The notes beneath the pieces are model-generated. The model saw nothing but the letters and a program-made list of their open reading frames with translations. It was not told the DNA's origin and made no database searches. The position numbers and the translations under genes are program-made. Positions 20,050 to 28,460 of a stretch of DNA of 64,000 nt are shown in pieces (within the stretch, counting starts at the first letter, position 1; each line of letters begins with the position of its first letter). The DNA comes from Parasulfuritortus sp036391875 (GTDB taxonomy: Bacteria; Pseudomonadota; Gammaproteobacteria; Burkholderiales; Thiobacillaceae): positions 62,001 to 126,000 of the forward strand of contig DASVZA010000041.1 of the NCBI GenBank assembly GCA_036391875.1. The letters run 5' to 3'.

Positions 20050-21300
20050 ATGTTCTCCGCCGACCACACCATCCAAAAAACCGATCCCGAACTGTGGGCC
20101 GCCATCCAGGGCGAGGCCAAGCGTCAGGAAGACCACATCGAGCTGATTGCCTCGGAGAACTACACCAGCCCGGCGGTCATGGAAGCCCAGGGTTCGGTGC
20201 TGACCAACAAGTACGCTGAAGGCTACCCCGGCAAGCGCTACTACGGCGGCTGCGAATGGGTCGACATCGTCGAGCAACTGGCCATCGACCGGGTCAAGAA
20301 GCTGTTCGGCGCCGAGGCGGCCAACGTCCAGCCCAACTCCGGCTCGCAGGCCAACCAGGCCGTGTTCATGGCCTTCTGCAAGCCCGGCGACACCATCATG
20401 GGCATGAGCCTGGCCGAAGGCGGCCACCTCACCCACGGCATGGCGCTCAACATGTCCGGCAAGTGGTTCAACGTCGTCGCCTACGGCCTGGACGCGAACG
20501 AGGACATCGACTACGCGGCCATGGAAGCCAAGGCCCGCGAGCACAAGCCCAGGATCATCATCGCCGGCGCCTCCGCCTTCGCCCTGCGCATCGATTTCGA
20601 GCGCTTCGCCAAGATCGCCAAGGAAGTCGGCGCGATCTTCATGGTCGACATGGCCCACTACGCCGGCCTGATCGCCGCCGGCGTCTATCCCAACCCGGTG
20701 CCCCATGCCGACGTGGTCACCTCGACCACCCACAAGACCCTGCGCGGCCCGCGCGGCGGCATCATCCTGATGAAGGCCGAGCACGAGAAGGCGATCAACT
20801 CGGCCATCTTCCCCGGACTGCAGGGCGGCCCGCTCGAGCACGTCATCGCCGGCAAGGCCGTCGCCTTCAAGGAAGCCGCCGGCAGCGACTTCAAGCATTA
20901 TCAGGAACAGGTCGTCGCCAACGCCCGGGTCATGGCCCGCGTGCTGTCGGAGGAACGTGGCCTGCGCATCGTCTCCGGCCGGACCGAGTCGCACGTTTTC
21001 CTGGTCGACCTGCGCGCCAAGAACATCACCGGCAAGGAAGCCGAGGCCGCCCTGGGCCGCGCCCACATCACGGTCAACAAGAACGCCATCCCGAACGACC
21101 CGCAGAAGCCCTTCGTCACTTCCGGCATCCGCATCGGCTCGCCGGCCATGACCACCCGCGGCTTCAAGGAGATCGAGGCGGAGAAGCTGGCCCACCTGGT
21201 CGCCGACGTGCTCGACGCCCCCAATGACGAGTCGGTCATCGAGCGGGTCAAGGGCGAGGTTGCCAAGCTGACCGCCAAGTTCCCGGTCTACGGCAAGTAA
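20050..21300 (+). CDS. glyA: Serine hydroxymethyltransferase
   Basis: PLP enzyme interconverting serine + tetrahydrofolate and glycine + methylenetetrahydrofolate. The 416-residue length matches the family. The PLP lysine is K229 in STTHKTLRGPRGG, at the same number as in the E. coli enzyme, and the N-terminal IELIASENYTS motif is intact. It is followed by nrdR and the riboflavin genes on the same strand, a common proteobacterial order. Together with folD it covers one-carbon supply. Confidence 0.98.
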   Translation: MFSADHTIQKTDPELWAAIQGEAKRQEDHIELIASENYTSPAVMEAQGSVLTNKYAEGYPGKRYYGGCEWVDIVEQLAIDRVKKLFGAEAANVQPNSGSQANQAVFMAFCKPGDTIMGMSLAEGGHLTHGMALNMSGKWFNVVAYGLDANEDIDYAAMEAKAREHKPRIIIAGASAFALRIDFERFAKIAKEVGAIFMVDMAHYAGLIAAGVYPNPVPHADVVTSTTHKTLRGPRGGIILMKAEHEKAINSAIFPGLQGGPLEHVIAGKAVAFKEAAGSDFKHYQEQVVANARVMARVLSEERGLRIVSGRTESHVFLVDLRAKNITGKEAEAALGRAHITVNKNAIPNDPQKPFVTSGIRIGSPAMTTRGFKEIEAEKLAHLVADVLDAPNDESVIERVKGEVAKLTAKFPVYGK

Positions 21301-21307
21301 GGACGAC

Positions 21308-21330
21308 GGGAGCGCGCGAACCGCGCTCCC
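21308..21330 (+). other. Stem-loop between glyA and nrdR
   Basis: A perfect 9-bp stem GGGAGCGCG/CGCGCTCCC with a 5-base loop starts 7 bases after the glyA stop and ends 9 bases before the nrdR ATG. No T tract follows, so it is more likely an mRNA stabiliser, processing site or translation modulator than a terminator. Confidence 0.5.
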
Positions 21331-21339
21331 ATTCCGACC

Positions 21340-21789
21340 ATGAAATGTCCCTTCTGCGGCGCATCCGACACCCAGGTGATTGAAACCCGCCTGTCTGAGG
21401 ACGGCATCTCCATCCGCCGCCGGCGCCGCTGCCAGACCTGCGAGAAGCGCTTCACCACCTACGAGACGGCCGACATCCGCCTGCCCCAGGTGGTCAAGGC
21501 CAACGGCATCCGCGAGGAATTCTCCGAAGCAAAGCTGCGCGAAGGCTTCACCCGTGCCCTGCACAAGCGGCCGGTACCGGCCGAGCTGATGGAAGAGGCG
21601 GTGGCCCAGATCAGGCAGAAGCTGCTCAGCCTGGGCGAACGCGAGATCCCGTCCCGGGAACTGGGCGAGATGGTCATGAACGCCCTGCGCAAGCTGGACA
21701 AGGTCGCCTACATCCGCTTCGCCTCGGTCTATCGCAGCTTCCAGGACGTCGACGATTTCCGCGACGCCATCCGCGACCTGGACAAATGA
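21340..21789 (+). CDS. nrdR: Transcriptional repressor NrdR of ribonucleotide reductase genes
   Basis: A 149-residue NrdR: N-terminal zinc ribbon MKCPFCGASDTQVIETR with C3, C6, C31 and C34, then an ATP-cone domain (about 49-139). It senses ATP/dATP and represses nrd operons through NrdR boxes. Its stop overlaps the ribD start (ATGA), as often seen in glyA-nrdR-ribD clusters. Confidence 0.97.
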   Translation: MKCPFCGASDTQVIETRLSEDGISIRRRRRCQTCEKRFTTYETADIRLPQVVKANGIREEFSEAKLREGFTRALHKRPVPAELMEEAVAQIRQKLLSLGEREIPSRELGEMVMNALRKLDKVAYIRFASVYRSFQDVDDFRDAIRDLDK

Positions 21790-22880
21790 GCTTCTCCGCC
21801 GCCGACCATGGCCACATGGCCCGCGCCCTGCGTCTGGCCGAACGCGGCCTCAACACCACCACGCCCAACCCGCGGGTCGGCTGCGTCATCGTCAAGGACG
21901 GCGCCGTGGTCGGCGAAGGCTGGCACGAACGGGCCGGCGAACCGCATGCCGAAGTCCACGCCCTGCGTGCCGCCGGCGAGCGGGCGCGCGGCGCCACCGC
22001 CTACGTCACCCTGGAGCCCTGCAGCCACCACGGCCGCACGCCGCCCTGCGCCAACGCCCTGATCGACGCCGGTGTGGGCCGGGTCGTGGCTGCGATGAGC
22101 GACCCCAACCCGCAGGTCGCCGGCCAAGGCATCCAGCTGCTGACCCTGGCCGGCATCCGGGCCGAAACAGGTCTGCTGGAAGCGGAGGCGCGGGAACTGA
22201 ACATCGGCTTCGTCGCCCGCATGACCCGTGGCCGGCCCTGGGTCCGGGTCAAAACCGCCTCCTCACTGGACGGCAAGACCGCCCTGGACAGCGGCGAATC
22301 GAAATGGATCACCGGCGCGGCGGCCCGGCTCGACGTCCAGCACTGGCGAGCCCGGGCCTGCGCCGTCCTGACCGGCTCCGGCACCGTCCTGGCCGACGAT
22401 CCGCAGATGAACGTGCGCCTCGAAGGCGTCAGCCGGCAGCCGCTGCGGGTAGTCGTCGACAGCCGCCTGGCGACACCGCCGTCGGCTCGCATCCTGGACG
22501 GCGGCCACGTCCTGCTGGCCTACTCCGTCGAAGCGCCGGCCAGACGTGTTGCCCTGGAAACCGCGGGTGCCGAAATGGCCTGCCTGCCCGGCGCCGGCGA
22601 CCGGGTCGGCCTGACCATGCTGCTGCTGGAGCTCGCGCGGCGCGGCATCAACGAGGTCCACGTCGAGGCCGGCGCCACCCTGAACGGCGCCCTGCTGGAC
22701 GCCGGGCTGATCGACGAATGGGTCGCCTACCTGGCGCCCACGGTCATCGGCCACCGGGCGCGCGGCCTGTTCGATCTGCCCGCCCTGACCGACATGGCCG
22801 GCCGGCGCGACTTCACTCTGCACGACGCCCGGCTGGTCGGCGGCGATCTGCGTTTGGTGCTGCGCCCCGCCAGCACATAA
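21786..22880 (+). CDS. ribD: Bifunctional riboflavin deaminase/reductase RibD
   Basis: Carries out steps two and three of riboflavin synthesis from the GTP-derived pyrimidine. The 364-residue protein has an N-terminal zinc deaminase (HAEVHAL, H54/E56; EPCSHHGRTPPC, C79 and C88) and a C-terminal NADPH reductase (VRVKTASSLDGKTAL; VHVEAGATLNGALLDAGLIDE). Length is typical. It overlaps nrdR by 4 bases and leads the riboflavin set. Confidence 0.97.
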   Translation: MSFSAADHGHMARALRLAERGLNTTTPNPRVGCVIVKDGAVVGEGWHERAGEPHAEVHALRAAGERARGATAYVTLEPCSHHGRTPPCANALIDAGVGRVVAAMSDPNPQVAGQGIQLLTLAGIRAETGLLEAEARELNIGFVARMTRGRPWVRVKTASSLDGKTALDSGESKWITGAAARLDVQHWRARACAVLTGSGTVLADDPQMNVRLEGVSRQPLRVVVDSRLATPPSARILDGGHVLLAYSVEAPARRVALETAGAEMACLPGAGDRVGLTMLLLELARRGINEVHVEAGATLNGALLDAGLIDEWVAYLAPTVIGHRARGLFDLPALTDMAGRRDFTLHDARLVGGDLRLVLRPAST

Positions 22881-22918
22881 AATAGCCAACCTTTTGCTTC
22901 CTTAAAAACGAGCCCACC

Positions 22919-23542
22919 ATGTTTACCGGCATCATCCAGGCCGTCGGCCACATCCATCAGCTCACCGAGAAGGGTGGCGGCGACGCGCGCGTGACCATCG
23001 CCGCCGGCGGATTGGATCTCAACGACGTCGCGTTGGGCGACTCGATCGCCTGCAACGGCGTCTGCCTGACCGTGGTGGAGCGCACGGCCGAATATTTCTC
23101 GGTCGACGTCTCCCAGGAGACCTTCAACTGCACCGTCGGCTTCACCCCGGGCGACCCGGTCAATCTGGAAAAGGCCCTGCGCGTCTCCGACCACCTGGGC
23201 GGCCACATCGTCTCCGGCCATGTCGACGGCGTCGGCGAGGTGACCCATTTCGCGCCGGTCTCGGCCGTCGACCGGGATGCCAGCTGGCGCCTGGACATCC
23301 GGGCGCCGGGCACTCTGGGCCGCTACATGGCGGTCAAGGGCTCGGTCGCGGTGAACGGCGTCTCGCTGACGGTGAACACCGTGCGCGGCAACGATTTTTC
23401 CATCAACCTGATCCCGCACACGCTGGAAAACACCATGCTGCGCCACCTGAAAGCGGGCTCCAAGGTGAACCTGGAAGCCGACATGCTGGCCCGCTATGCC
23501 GAGCGGCTGCTGGCCTATACCAACGAATCAGACAAGGATTGA
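22919..23542 (+). CDS. ribC: Riboflavin synthase alpha subunit
   Basis: Dismutates two 6,7-dimethyl-8-ribityllumazine to riboflavin. The 207-residue protein starts MFTGIIQAVGHI, the invariant N-terminus, and shows the internal duplication of lumazine-binding beta-barrels (NGVCLTV in the first half, NGVSLTVN in the second). It sits 38 bases after ribD, without an FMN riboswitch in the gap. Also named ribE in some species. Confidence 0.97.
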   Translation: MFTGIIQAVGHIHQLTEKGGGDARVTIAAGGLDLNDVALGDSIACNGVCLTVVERTAEYFSVDVSQETFNCTVGFTPGDPVNLEKALRVSDHLGGHIVSGHVDGVGEVTHFAPVSAVDRDASWRLDIRAPGTLGRYMAVKGSVAVNGVSLTVNTVRGNDFSINLIPHTLENTMLRHLKAGSKVNLEADMLARYAERLLAYTNESDKD

Positions 23543-23543
23543 G

Positions 23544-24635
23544 ATGACGCTTGCCAGTACCCAGGAAATCATCGCCGAGCTGAAGGCCGGCCGCATGGTC
23601 ATCCTCGTCGACGAGGAAGACCGCGAAAACGAGGGCGACCTGGTCATGGCCGCCGAGCACGTGACGCCCGAGGCCATCAACTTCATGACCAAGTACGCCC
23701 GCGGCCTGGTCTGCCTGACCCTGACGCCGGCCCGCTGCAATCAGCTCGGCCTGAAGCAGATGGTGTCCGACAACCAGACCCCGCACGGCACCGCCTTCAC
23801 CGTCTCGATCGAGGCCGCCGAGGGCGTGACCACCGGCATCTCGGCCGGCGACCGCGCCGTGACCATCCTGGCTGCGGTGAACAAGGAAGCCCGGCCCAGC
23901 GACATCATCCAGCCCGGCCACATCTTCCCGCTGCGCGCCCAGGAAGGCGGCGTACTGGTCCGCGCCGGCCATACCGAGGCCGGCTGCGACCTGGCCGCCA
24001 TGGCCGGTCTGGAACCGGCCGCGGCCATCTGCGAGATCATGAACGACGACGGCAGCATGGCCCGCCTGCCCGACCTGATCGAATTCAGCAAGGTGCACAA
24101 CCTCAAGATCGGCACCATCGTCGACCTGATCCATTACCGCGCCGCCAACGAGTGCCTGGTGAACCGGACCGGCGAACGCCAGATCGAGACGCCGTACGGC
24201 CCGTTCCGGATGGTGGTCTACCGCGACAAGATCGGCCAGGCCACCCACCTGGCCCTGGTCAAGGGCGAGATCACGCCGGACAGCGAAACCCTGGTCCGGG
24301 TGCACGAGCCGGTGTCGCTGATCGACGTGCTGGATGCCGGCATGGCCGGCCACACCTATTCTGTGCCGACCGCCCTCAAGATCATCGCCGAGGCCGGCAA
24401 GGGCGTCATCGTCCTGCTGCACCGCCCAGAGTCGGCCGACGAACTGGCCGAGCGCGCCCTGCCCGCCGACACCGCGCCGCCCGCCCGCAAATTCGACCTG
24501 CGCAACTACGGCACCGGCGCCCAGATCCTGCGCGACCTCGGCGTCGGCAAGATGCAGCTGCTGGCCGCGCCGCGCAAGATGCCGGCCATGGACGGCTTCG
24601 GCCTGGAAGTGACCGGCTACTACGAAAGGAACTGA
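23544..24635 (+). CDS. ribBA: DHBP synthase with degenerate GTP cyclohydrolase II-like domain
   Basis: The N-terminal half (about 1-205) is 3,4-dihydroxy-2-butanone-4-phosphate synthase, with DEEDRENEGDLVMAAEHV and the HTEAGCDLA motif. The C-terminal half resembles GTP cyclohydrolase II, but the zinc cysteines are gone: the place of RVHSECLTGD...CDC reads RVHEPVSLIDVLDAG. This half is probably not a cyclohydrolase, so the name ribB would be more accurate, and a separate ribA is expected elsewhere. The ATG at 23544 follows the riboflavin synthase stop by one base; an upstream in-frame extension overlaps that gene and is rejected. Confidence 0.93.
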   Translation: MTLASTQEIIAELKAGRMVILVDEEDRENEGDLVMAAEHVTPEAINFMTKYARGLVCLTLTPARCNQLGLKQMVSDNQTPHGTAFTVSIEAAEGVTTGISAGDRAVTILAAVNKEARPSDIIQPGHIFPLRAQEGGVLVRAGHTEAGCDLAAMAGLEPAAAICEIMNDDGSMARLPDLIEFSKVHNLKIGTIVDLIHYRAANECLVNRTGERQIETPYGPFRMVVYRDKIGQATHLALVKGEITPDSETLVRVHEPVSLIDVLDAGMAGHTYSVPTALKIIAEAGKGVIVLLHRPESADELAERALPADTAPPARKFDLRNYGTGAQILRDLGVGKMQLLAAPRKMPAMDGFGLEVTGYYERN

Positions 24636-24636
24636 C

Positions 24637-25107
24637 ATGGCTCAGCGTTACGACAACATCGATGAAATCGAGGCCAGCCTGGACGGCACCGGCCTCCGGA
24701 TCGGCATCGCCACCACGCGTTGGAATCGGGATATCTGCGACGGCCTGCTGTCCGCCGCCACGACGACCCTGACCAAGGTCGGCGTGAGCGAAAAGGATGT
24801 CGTCATCGTCACCGTGCCCGGCGCCCTGGAACTTCCCCTGGCCCTGCAGAAGATGGCCACCTCAGGGAAGTACGATGCCCTGATCGCGATCGGCGCGGTG
24901 ATCCGCGGCGACACCTACCACTTCGAGATCGTCGCCAACGAGATGGCCTCGGGCATCACCCAGGTCCAGCTCGACACCGGCGTGCCGATCGGCAACGCCG
25001 TGCTGACCACCGAAAACGAACACCAGGCCGTCGCGCGCATGACCGAGAAAGGCCGCGACGTGGCCCACTGCGCGGTCGAGATGGCCCAATTGATGAAGAC
25101 TTTATGA
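24637..25107 (+). CDS. ribH: 6,7-dimethyl-8-ribityllumazine synthase
   Basis: Condenses the pyrimidine intermediate with DHBP to give lumazine; usually a 60-mer or decamer. The 156-residue protein has VTVPGALELPLALQ, the IGAVIRGDTYHFEIVANE catalytic segment (His in GDTYHFE) and PIGNAVLTTEN. It starts 1 base after ribBA and overlaps nusB by 4 bases (ATGA), a classic ribH-nusB coupling. Confidence 0.97.
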   Translation: MAQRYDNIDEIEASLDGTGLRIGIATTRWNRDICDGLLSAATTTLTKVGVSEKDVVIVTVPGALELPLALQKMATSGKYDALIAIGAVIRGDTYHFEIVANEMASGITQVQLDTGVPIGNAVLTTENEHQAVARMTEKGRDVAHCAVEMAQLMKTL

Positions 25108-25547
25108 GCAAGAAACGCGGCAACCGCCGCCTGTCCCGCGAACTGGCCCTGCGTGCCCTGTACCAGTGGCAGCTGACCGGCGACGACCTGGCCCGGCTGC
25201 TGGTCCAGGCCGAGGAGGCCGAGGAATACGCCGACGCCAACGTCGAATTCCTCAAGGCCATGCTGGACGGCATCTTGAACGAGGCCGGCGCGCTGGACGG
25301 CGCCCTGGCCGAACACCTCGACCGGCCGCTGGACCAGCTCTCGCCGATCGAGCACGGCATCCTGCTGATCGGTGCCTACGAACTGACCCACAGCCTGGAC
25401 GTACCCTACAAGGTCGCCATCAACGAGGCCGTCAACCTGGCCAAGGCCTACGGCGGCACCGACGGCCACAAATACGTCAACGGCGTCTTGGACAAGCTGG
25501 CCAAGGTCGTCCGCCAAGTCGAGATCGAAGCGGCGGCGCGGCCGTAA
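25104..25547 (+). CDS. nusB: Transcription antitermination factor NusB
   Basis: All-helical 147-residue NusB, which with NusE binds boxA RNA during rRNA antitermination. It starts MSKKRGNRRLSRELALRALYQWQ and has the conserved LSPIEHGILLIGAYEL and INEAVNLAKAYGGTDGHKYVNGVLD segments. The ATG overlaps the ribH stop. Confidence 0.97.
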   Translation: MSKKRGNRRLSRELALRALYQWQLTGDDLARLLVQAEEAEEYADANVEFLKAMLDGILNEAGALDGALAEHLDRPLDQLSPIEHGILLIGAYELTHSLDVPYKVAINEAVNLAKAYGGTDGHKYVNGVLDKLAKVVRQVEIEAAARP

Positions 25548-25551
25548 GGGC

Positions 25552-26517
25552 ATGCCGTCCGAATTCGATCTCATCGCCCGTTACTTCACCCGCCCCGCCC
25601 GCACGGCCGTACTGGGCGTCGGCGACGACGCCGCGCTGATCCGCCCGGCACCCGGCATGGAACTGGCCATTTCGGCCGACATGCTGGTCGCCGGCCGCCA
25701 CTTCCTGCCCGACGCGGACCCGGAAAAGCTGGGCCGCAAGGCATTGGCCGTCAACCTGTCCGACCTCGCCGCCATGGGCGCCCAGCCCCGCTGGGCACTG
25801 CTTTCGCTGGCCCTGCCGGCCGCCGACGAAGCCTGGCTGGCCGCGTTCTCCAGCGGCTTTCTCGGCCAAGCCGAACAGCACGGCGTCGAACTGGTGGGCG
25901 GCGACACCACGCGCGGACCGCTCAACATCAGCGTCACCATCCTGGGCGAAGTGGAGGCCGGCCGCGCCCTGCGCCGCGACGCCGCCCGGCCGGGCGACGA
26001 CATCTGGGTGTCCGGTGAACTCGGCGCCGCCGCCCTGGGGCTGCGGCACCTGCTGGGCGAGGTCGTATTGCCGGAACCGGCCGCCGCGGCCTCCCTGTCC
26101 CGCCTGCACGACCCGGTGCCCAGAGTGGCGCTGGGCCGCGCCCTGCTCGGCCTGGCCCATGCCGCCATCGACATCTCGGACGGCCTGCTGGCCGACCTCG
26201 GCCACATCCTGGAGCGCAGCGGCGTGGGCGCGCGGATCGAACTCGCCGCCGTCCCGGCCGCCGCGGCGCTGCAAGACCTGCCCAAGCTGCTGCCGGCCTG
26301 CGCCCTGGCCGGCGGCGACGACTACGAGCTGTGCTTCACGGCCCCCGTTGCCCAGCGCGAACGGATCGCCGCCGCTGCGGGGGAACTACGGGTGACGCGG
26401 ATCGGCACGATCACCGCCGGCAACGCCCTGGAGGTGATCAACGGACAGGGCCGCCCGGTCACACTGCCAAGCGCCGGCTACGACCACTTCGGATCGCTCG
26501 CCCCCCAATCCTCCTGA
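25552..26517 (+). CDS. thiL: Thiamine-monophosphate kinase
   Basis: Phosphorylates thiamine phosphate to thiamine pyrophosphate. The 321-residue ThiL has the N-terminal FDLIARYF and the GVGDDAALI metal/ATP motif, followed by SADMLVAGRHF, AVNLSDLAAMGAQP, DISDGLLADLGH and GGDDYELCF. It begins 4 bases after nusB and ends the glyA-to-thiL gene string at a strong terminator. Confidence 0.97.
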   Translation: MPSEFDLIARYFTRPARTAVLGVGDDAALIRPAPGMELAISADMLVAGRHFLPDADPEKLGRKALAVNLSDLAAMGAQPRWALLSLALPAADEAWLAAFSSGFLGQAEQHGVELVGGDTTRGPLNISVTILGEVEAGRALRRDAARPGDDIWVSGELGAAALGLRHLLGEVVLPEPAAAASLSRLHDPVPRVALGRALLGLAHAAIDISDGLLADLGHILERSGVGARIELAAVPAAAALQDLPKLLPACALAGGDDYELCFTAPVAQRERIAAAAGELRVTRIGTITAGNALEVINGQGRPVTLPSAGYDHFGSLAPQSS

Positions 26518-26540
26518 CCGACAGCCAAACGCGGACGCAA

Positions 26541-26567
26541 AAAAAAGCGGGGCAAGCCCCGCTTTTT
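26541..26567. terminator. Bidirectional intrinsic terminator
   Basis: GCGGGGC/GCCCCGC stem with a 2-base loop, flanked by six A on the left and five T on the right, between convergent thiL and the DUF302 gene. It works for both directions. Confidence 0.85.
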
Positions 26568-26588
26568 CGTTCAGCGTCCTGACCGCAA

Positions 26589-27128
26589 TTACAGATCGCC
26601 GTTGGCGCCGGCCTTCAGGATGTTCATCAGCTTGTTGCGGACATCGGTAGCCAGCGGTGCCAGTTCCGGCGCCAGCTTGGCCGCCTTGATCAGGTCGTCC
26701 AGCCCCAGCATGATCAGCTTGGCCTTGCCGTCGTCGCCTTCGACCAGGGCAATGCGACAGGGCAGGAAGGCGGCGAAGGCGGCGTTCGCCTTGACCATCT
26801 TCTGGGCGGTCACGGCATCGCAGAATTCGTAGATGGTCATGCGCTTCTGCGGCTTGCCGGTCATGGCGGCCACTTGCTCGGACAGCGGCAGCTCGGCCAC
26901 CAGCTTGAAGTTCAGGGTGTTGGCGCGCTGCTTGAGCGACTCGGCGGCATCGTCCATGCTGACGCCGTCGGCAAGGGGCATTTCCAGGACGGTCTGGCCC
27001 ATCACATGCACTTCGGCGGGCTTGTTCTGATCGGCGCTCACGGCCCAGGCGGGGGCAGCGGCCATCAATCCCAGAACGGCGCTGGCCAGCAGGCCACGGA
27101 CGGTACGGCTGATAGTGATGGTTTGCAT
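26589..27128 (-). CDS. Periplasmic DUF302-type protein
   Basis: A 179-residue exported protein. From the ATG at 27128 (GAGGAG upstream) it opens with a Sec signal peptide ending AAPAWA-VSA. The mature part fits the DUF302 fold: SMDDAAESLKQRANTLNFKLVAELPLSEQ, YEFCDAVTAQKMVKANAAFAAFLPCRIALVEGDDG. It has two conserved-looking cysteines (in YEFCDA and LPCRIA). A longer frame upstream of 27128 carries no signal and is rejected. The function of this family in sulfur and metal oxidisers is not established. Confidence 0.8.
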   Translation of the reverse strand: MQTITISRTVRGLLASAVLGLMAAAPAWAVSADQNKPAEVHVMGQTVLEMPLADGVSMDDAAESLKQRANTLNFKLVAELPLSEQVAAMTGKPQKRMTIYEFCDAVTAQKMVKANAAFAAFLPCRIALVEGDDGKAKLIMLGLDDLIKAAKLAPELAPLATDVRNKLMNILKAGANGDL

Positions 27129-27279
27129 GGGGACTCCTCTTCGGGTTAAAGAAAATTGTCGGACTAATATTGAGCGGCGAATTATATCGTAGGAAATATT
27201 CCTGATCGTTTTGTTAGGATTTGGTTCCGCCCGCCACGCCCGGCCGGGCCACCCACAAAACCCTAACGAGGAGAGAATC

Positions 27280-27741
27280 GTGCCCATGAAGTTACTTTAC
27301 CTGCTGCATGTCCTGGCCACCGTCATCTGGGTCGGCGGCATGTTTTTCGCCCATGTCTGCCTGCGCCCGGCGGCCCTGGCCCAACTGGAGCCGCCGCAAC
27401 GTCTGAAGCTGTGGCGCGGCGTGTTCGGCCGTTTTTTCCCCTGGGTCTGGGCCGCCGTCATCCTGCTCATCGCCAGCGGATTGATGCTGATCCTGCAACT
27501 GGGCGGCATGGCCGCCGTGCCGATCTACATCCACATCATGGCCACGATCGGCTATGTCATGGCCGGCATCTTCGCCTTCATCTTCTTCGGCCCCTACCCC
27601 CGCCTGCGCCGGGCCGTGGCGGCGGAGGACTGGCCTGCAGCCGGCGCGGCGCTGAACCGCATCCGGCCGCTGGTCGGTGTCAACCTGACCCTGGGCCTGA
27701 TCAACATCGTCCTGGTCTTCGTCGCGCCCTTGTTTGGCTAA
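27280..27741 (+). CDS. CopD-like integral membrane protein
   Basis: A 153-residue protein with four membrane helices, starting (V)PMKLLYLLHVLATVIWVGGMFFAHVCLRP, the histidine-containing first helix of CopD/DUF2269-type proteins. These are linked to copper or haem handling, but the substrate here is unknown. GTG 27280 has AGGAG at 6-base spacing, while ATG 27286 is at 12, so GTG is preferred. It is divergent from the DUF302 gene, and its stop overlaps the convergent neighbour by 4 bases. Confidence 0.75.
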   Translation: MPMKLLYLLHVLATVIWVGGMFFAHVCLRPAALAQLEPPQRLKLWRGVFGRFFPWVWAAVILLIASGLMLILQLGGMAAVPIYIHIMATIGYVMAGIFAFIFFGPYPRLRRAVAAEDWPAAGAALNRIRPLVGVNLTLGLINIVLVFVAPLFG

Positions 27742-28460
27742 CCGGCCTGTTCGGCCGGCACCAAGACCGCAACCCGGTGATAACGGGACCGGCCGCCGCC
27801 CAGTTCGCCGGCCGGCGCCACGTCCCAGCGCCACTCCGACAGACGGCGCCAGCCGGACAGCAAGGGCTCGAAATCGGCCACCTCCGTCACCGCCCCGCCG
27901 GCATCGAGCGTCACCTGTTCCAGATCGGCCAGCAGGCAGACCGGCACCCGAAAACGGGCCAGGTACTCCAGATGTTCGGCCATTGCCTGATCGGCCTGCA
28001 TTCCATCAATGGCCGGTCCCGGCAACTGGGACAACAGATTAACCGAGGCCACCCAGTCGATGTGTTCGTCGTCCAGGAAACGGGTCGGACATATCCGACC
28101 GGTGAGACGCTCGGTGATGTCGTGCCCGATGAGCCGGACATTGCCATAGCGGCGTGCCCGACGGCGCGCCCGCCAGGGGTGGACCATGTCCACCAGCCAG
28201 ACTTCTTCGAACAATCTGCTCAATTCCGCCAGCGGCACGTCCAGCAAGGGGCCCGAACCCAATACCAGCGCCACCCGCCGCAACGACGGCCTCCGGGCCG
28301 ACGCCAGCAAGGCCTTGCGGCTTGCGGCCAGATGGGGCGCCCAGGCCATCCGGCAACGCCGTTCCCGGGCCATGATGGCGATGCTCTCCGACAGATGGCC
28401 GGTCCTGCGCGCCAGGGTGGATGCGGGCGTGAACAGCCAGGCGAGGACTTCGGTCAGCAT
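27738..28460 (-). CDS. Rossmann-fold (SAM-methyltransferase-like) hypothetical protein
   Basis: A 240-residue protein from the ATG at 28460, which overlaps the stop of the upstream aldolase gene by one base (TGATG). The VALVLGSGPLLDVPLAEL stretch followed by EEVWLVDMVHPW looks like the glycine-rich loop and acidic strand end of a SAM-dependent methyltransferase. No N/DPPY-type motif is seen and I cannot assign a substrate. Tight coupling suggests a shared pathway with the aldolase. An in-frame extension to 28571 would overlap the aldolase and is not supported. Confidence 0.65.
   Translation of the reverse strand: MLTEVLAWLFTPASTLARRTGHLSESIAIMARERRCRMAWAPHLAASRKALLASARRPSLRRVALVLGSGPLLDVPLAELSRLFEEVWLVDMVHPWRARRRARRYGNVRLIGHDITERLTGRICPTRFLDDEHIDWVASVNLLSQLPGPAIDGMQADQAMAEHLEYLARFRVPVCLLADLEQVTLDAGGAVTEVADFEPLLSGWRRLSEWRWDVAPAGELGGGRSRYHRVAVLVPAEQAG

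Noticed and set aside
18856..21564. A 902-codon open frame on the minus strand opposite the chemoreceptor and glyA
   Set aside because: It is antisense to two clearly conserved genes and its translation is low-complexity (Gly/Asp/His-rich), a by-product of high GC third positions.
22881..22918. Possible FMN riboswitch ahead of the riboflavin synthase gene
   Set aside because: The gap is only 38 bases, far too short for the RFN element, and none is seen before ribD either.
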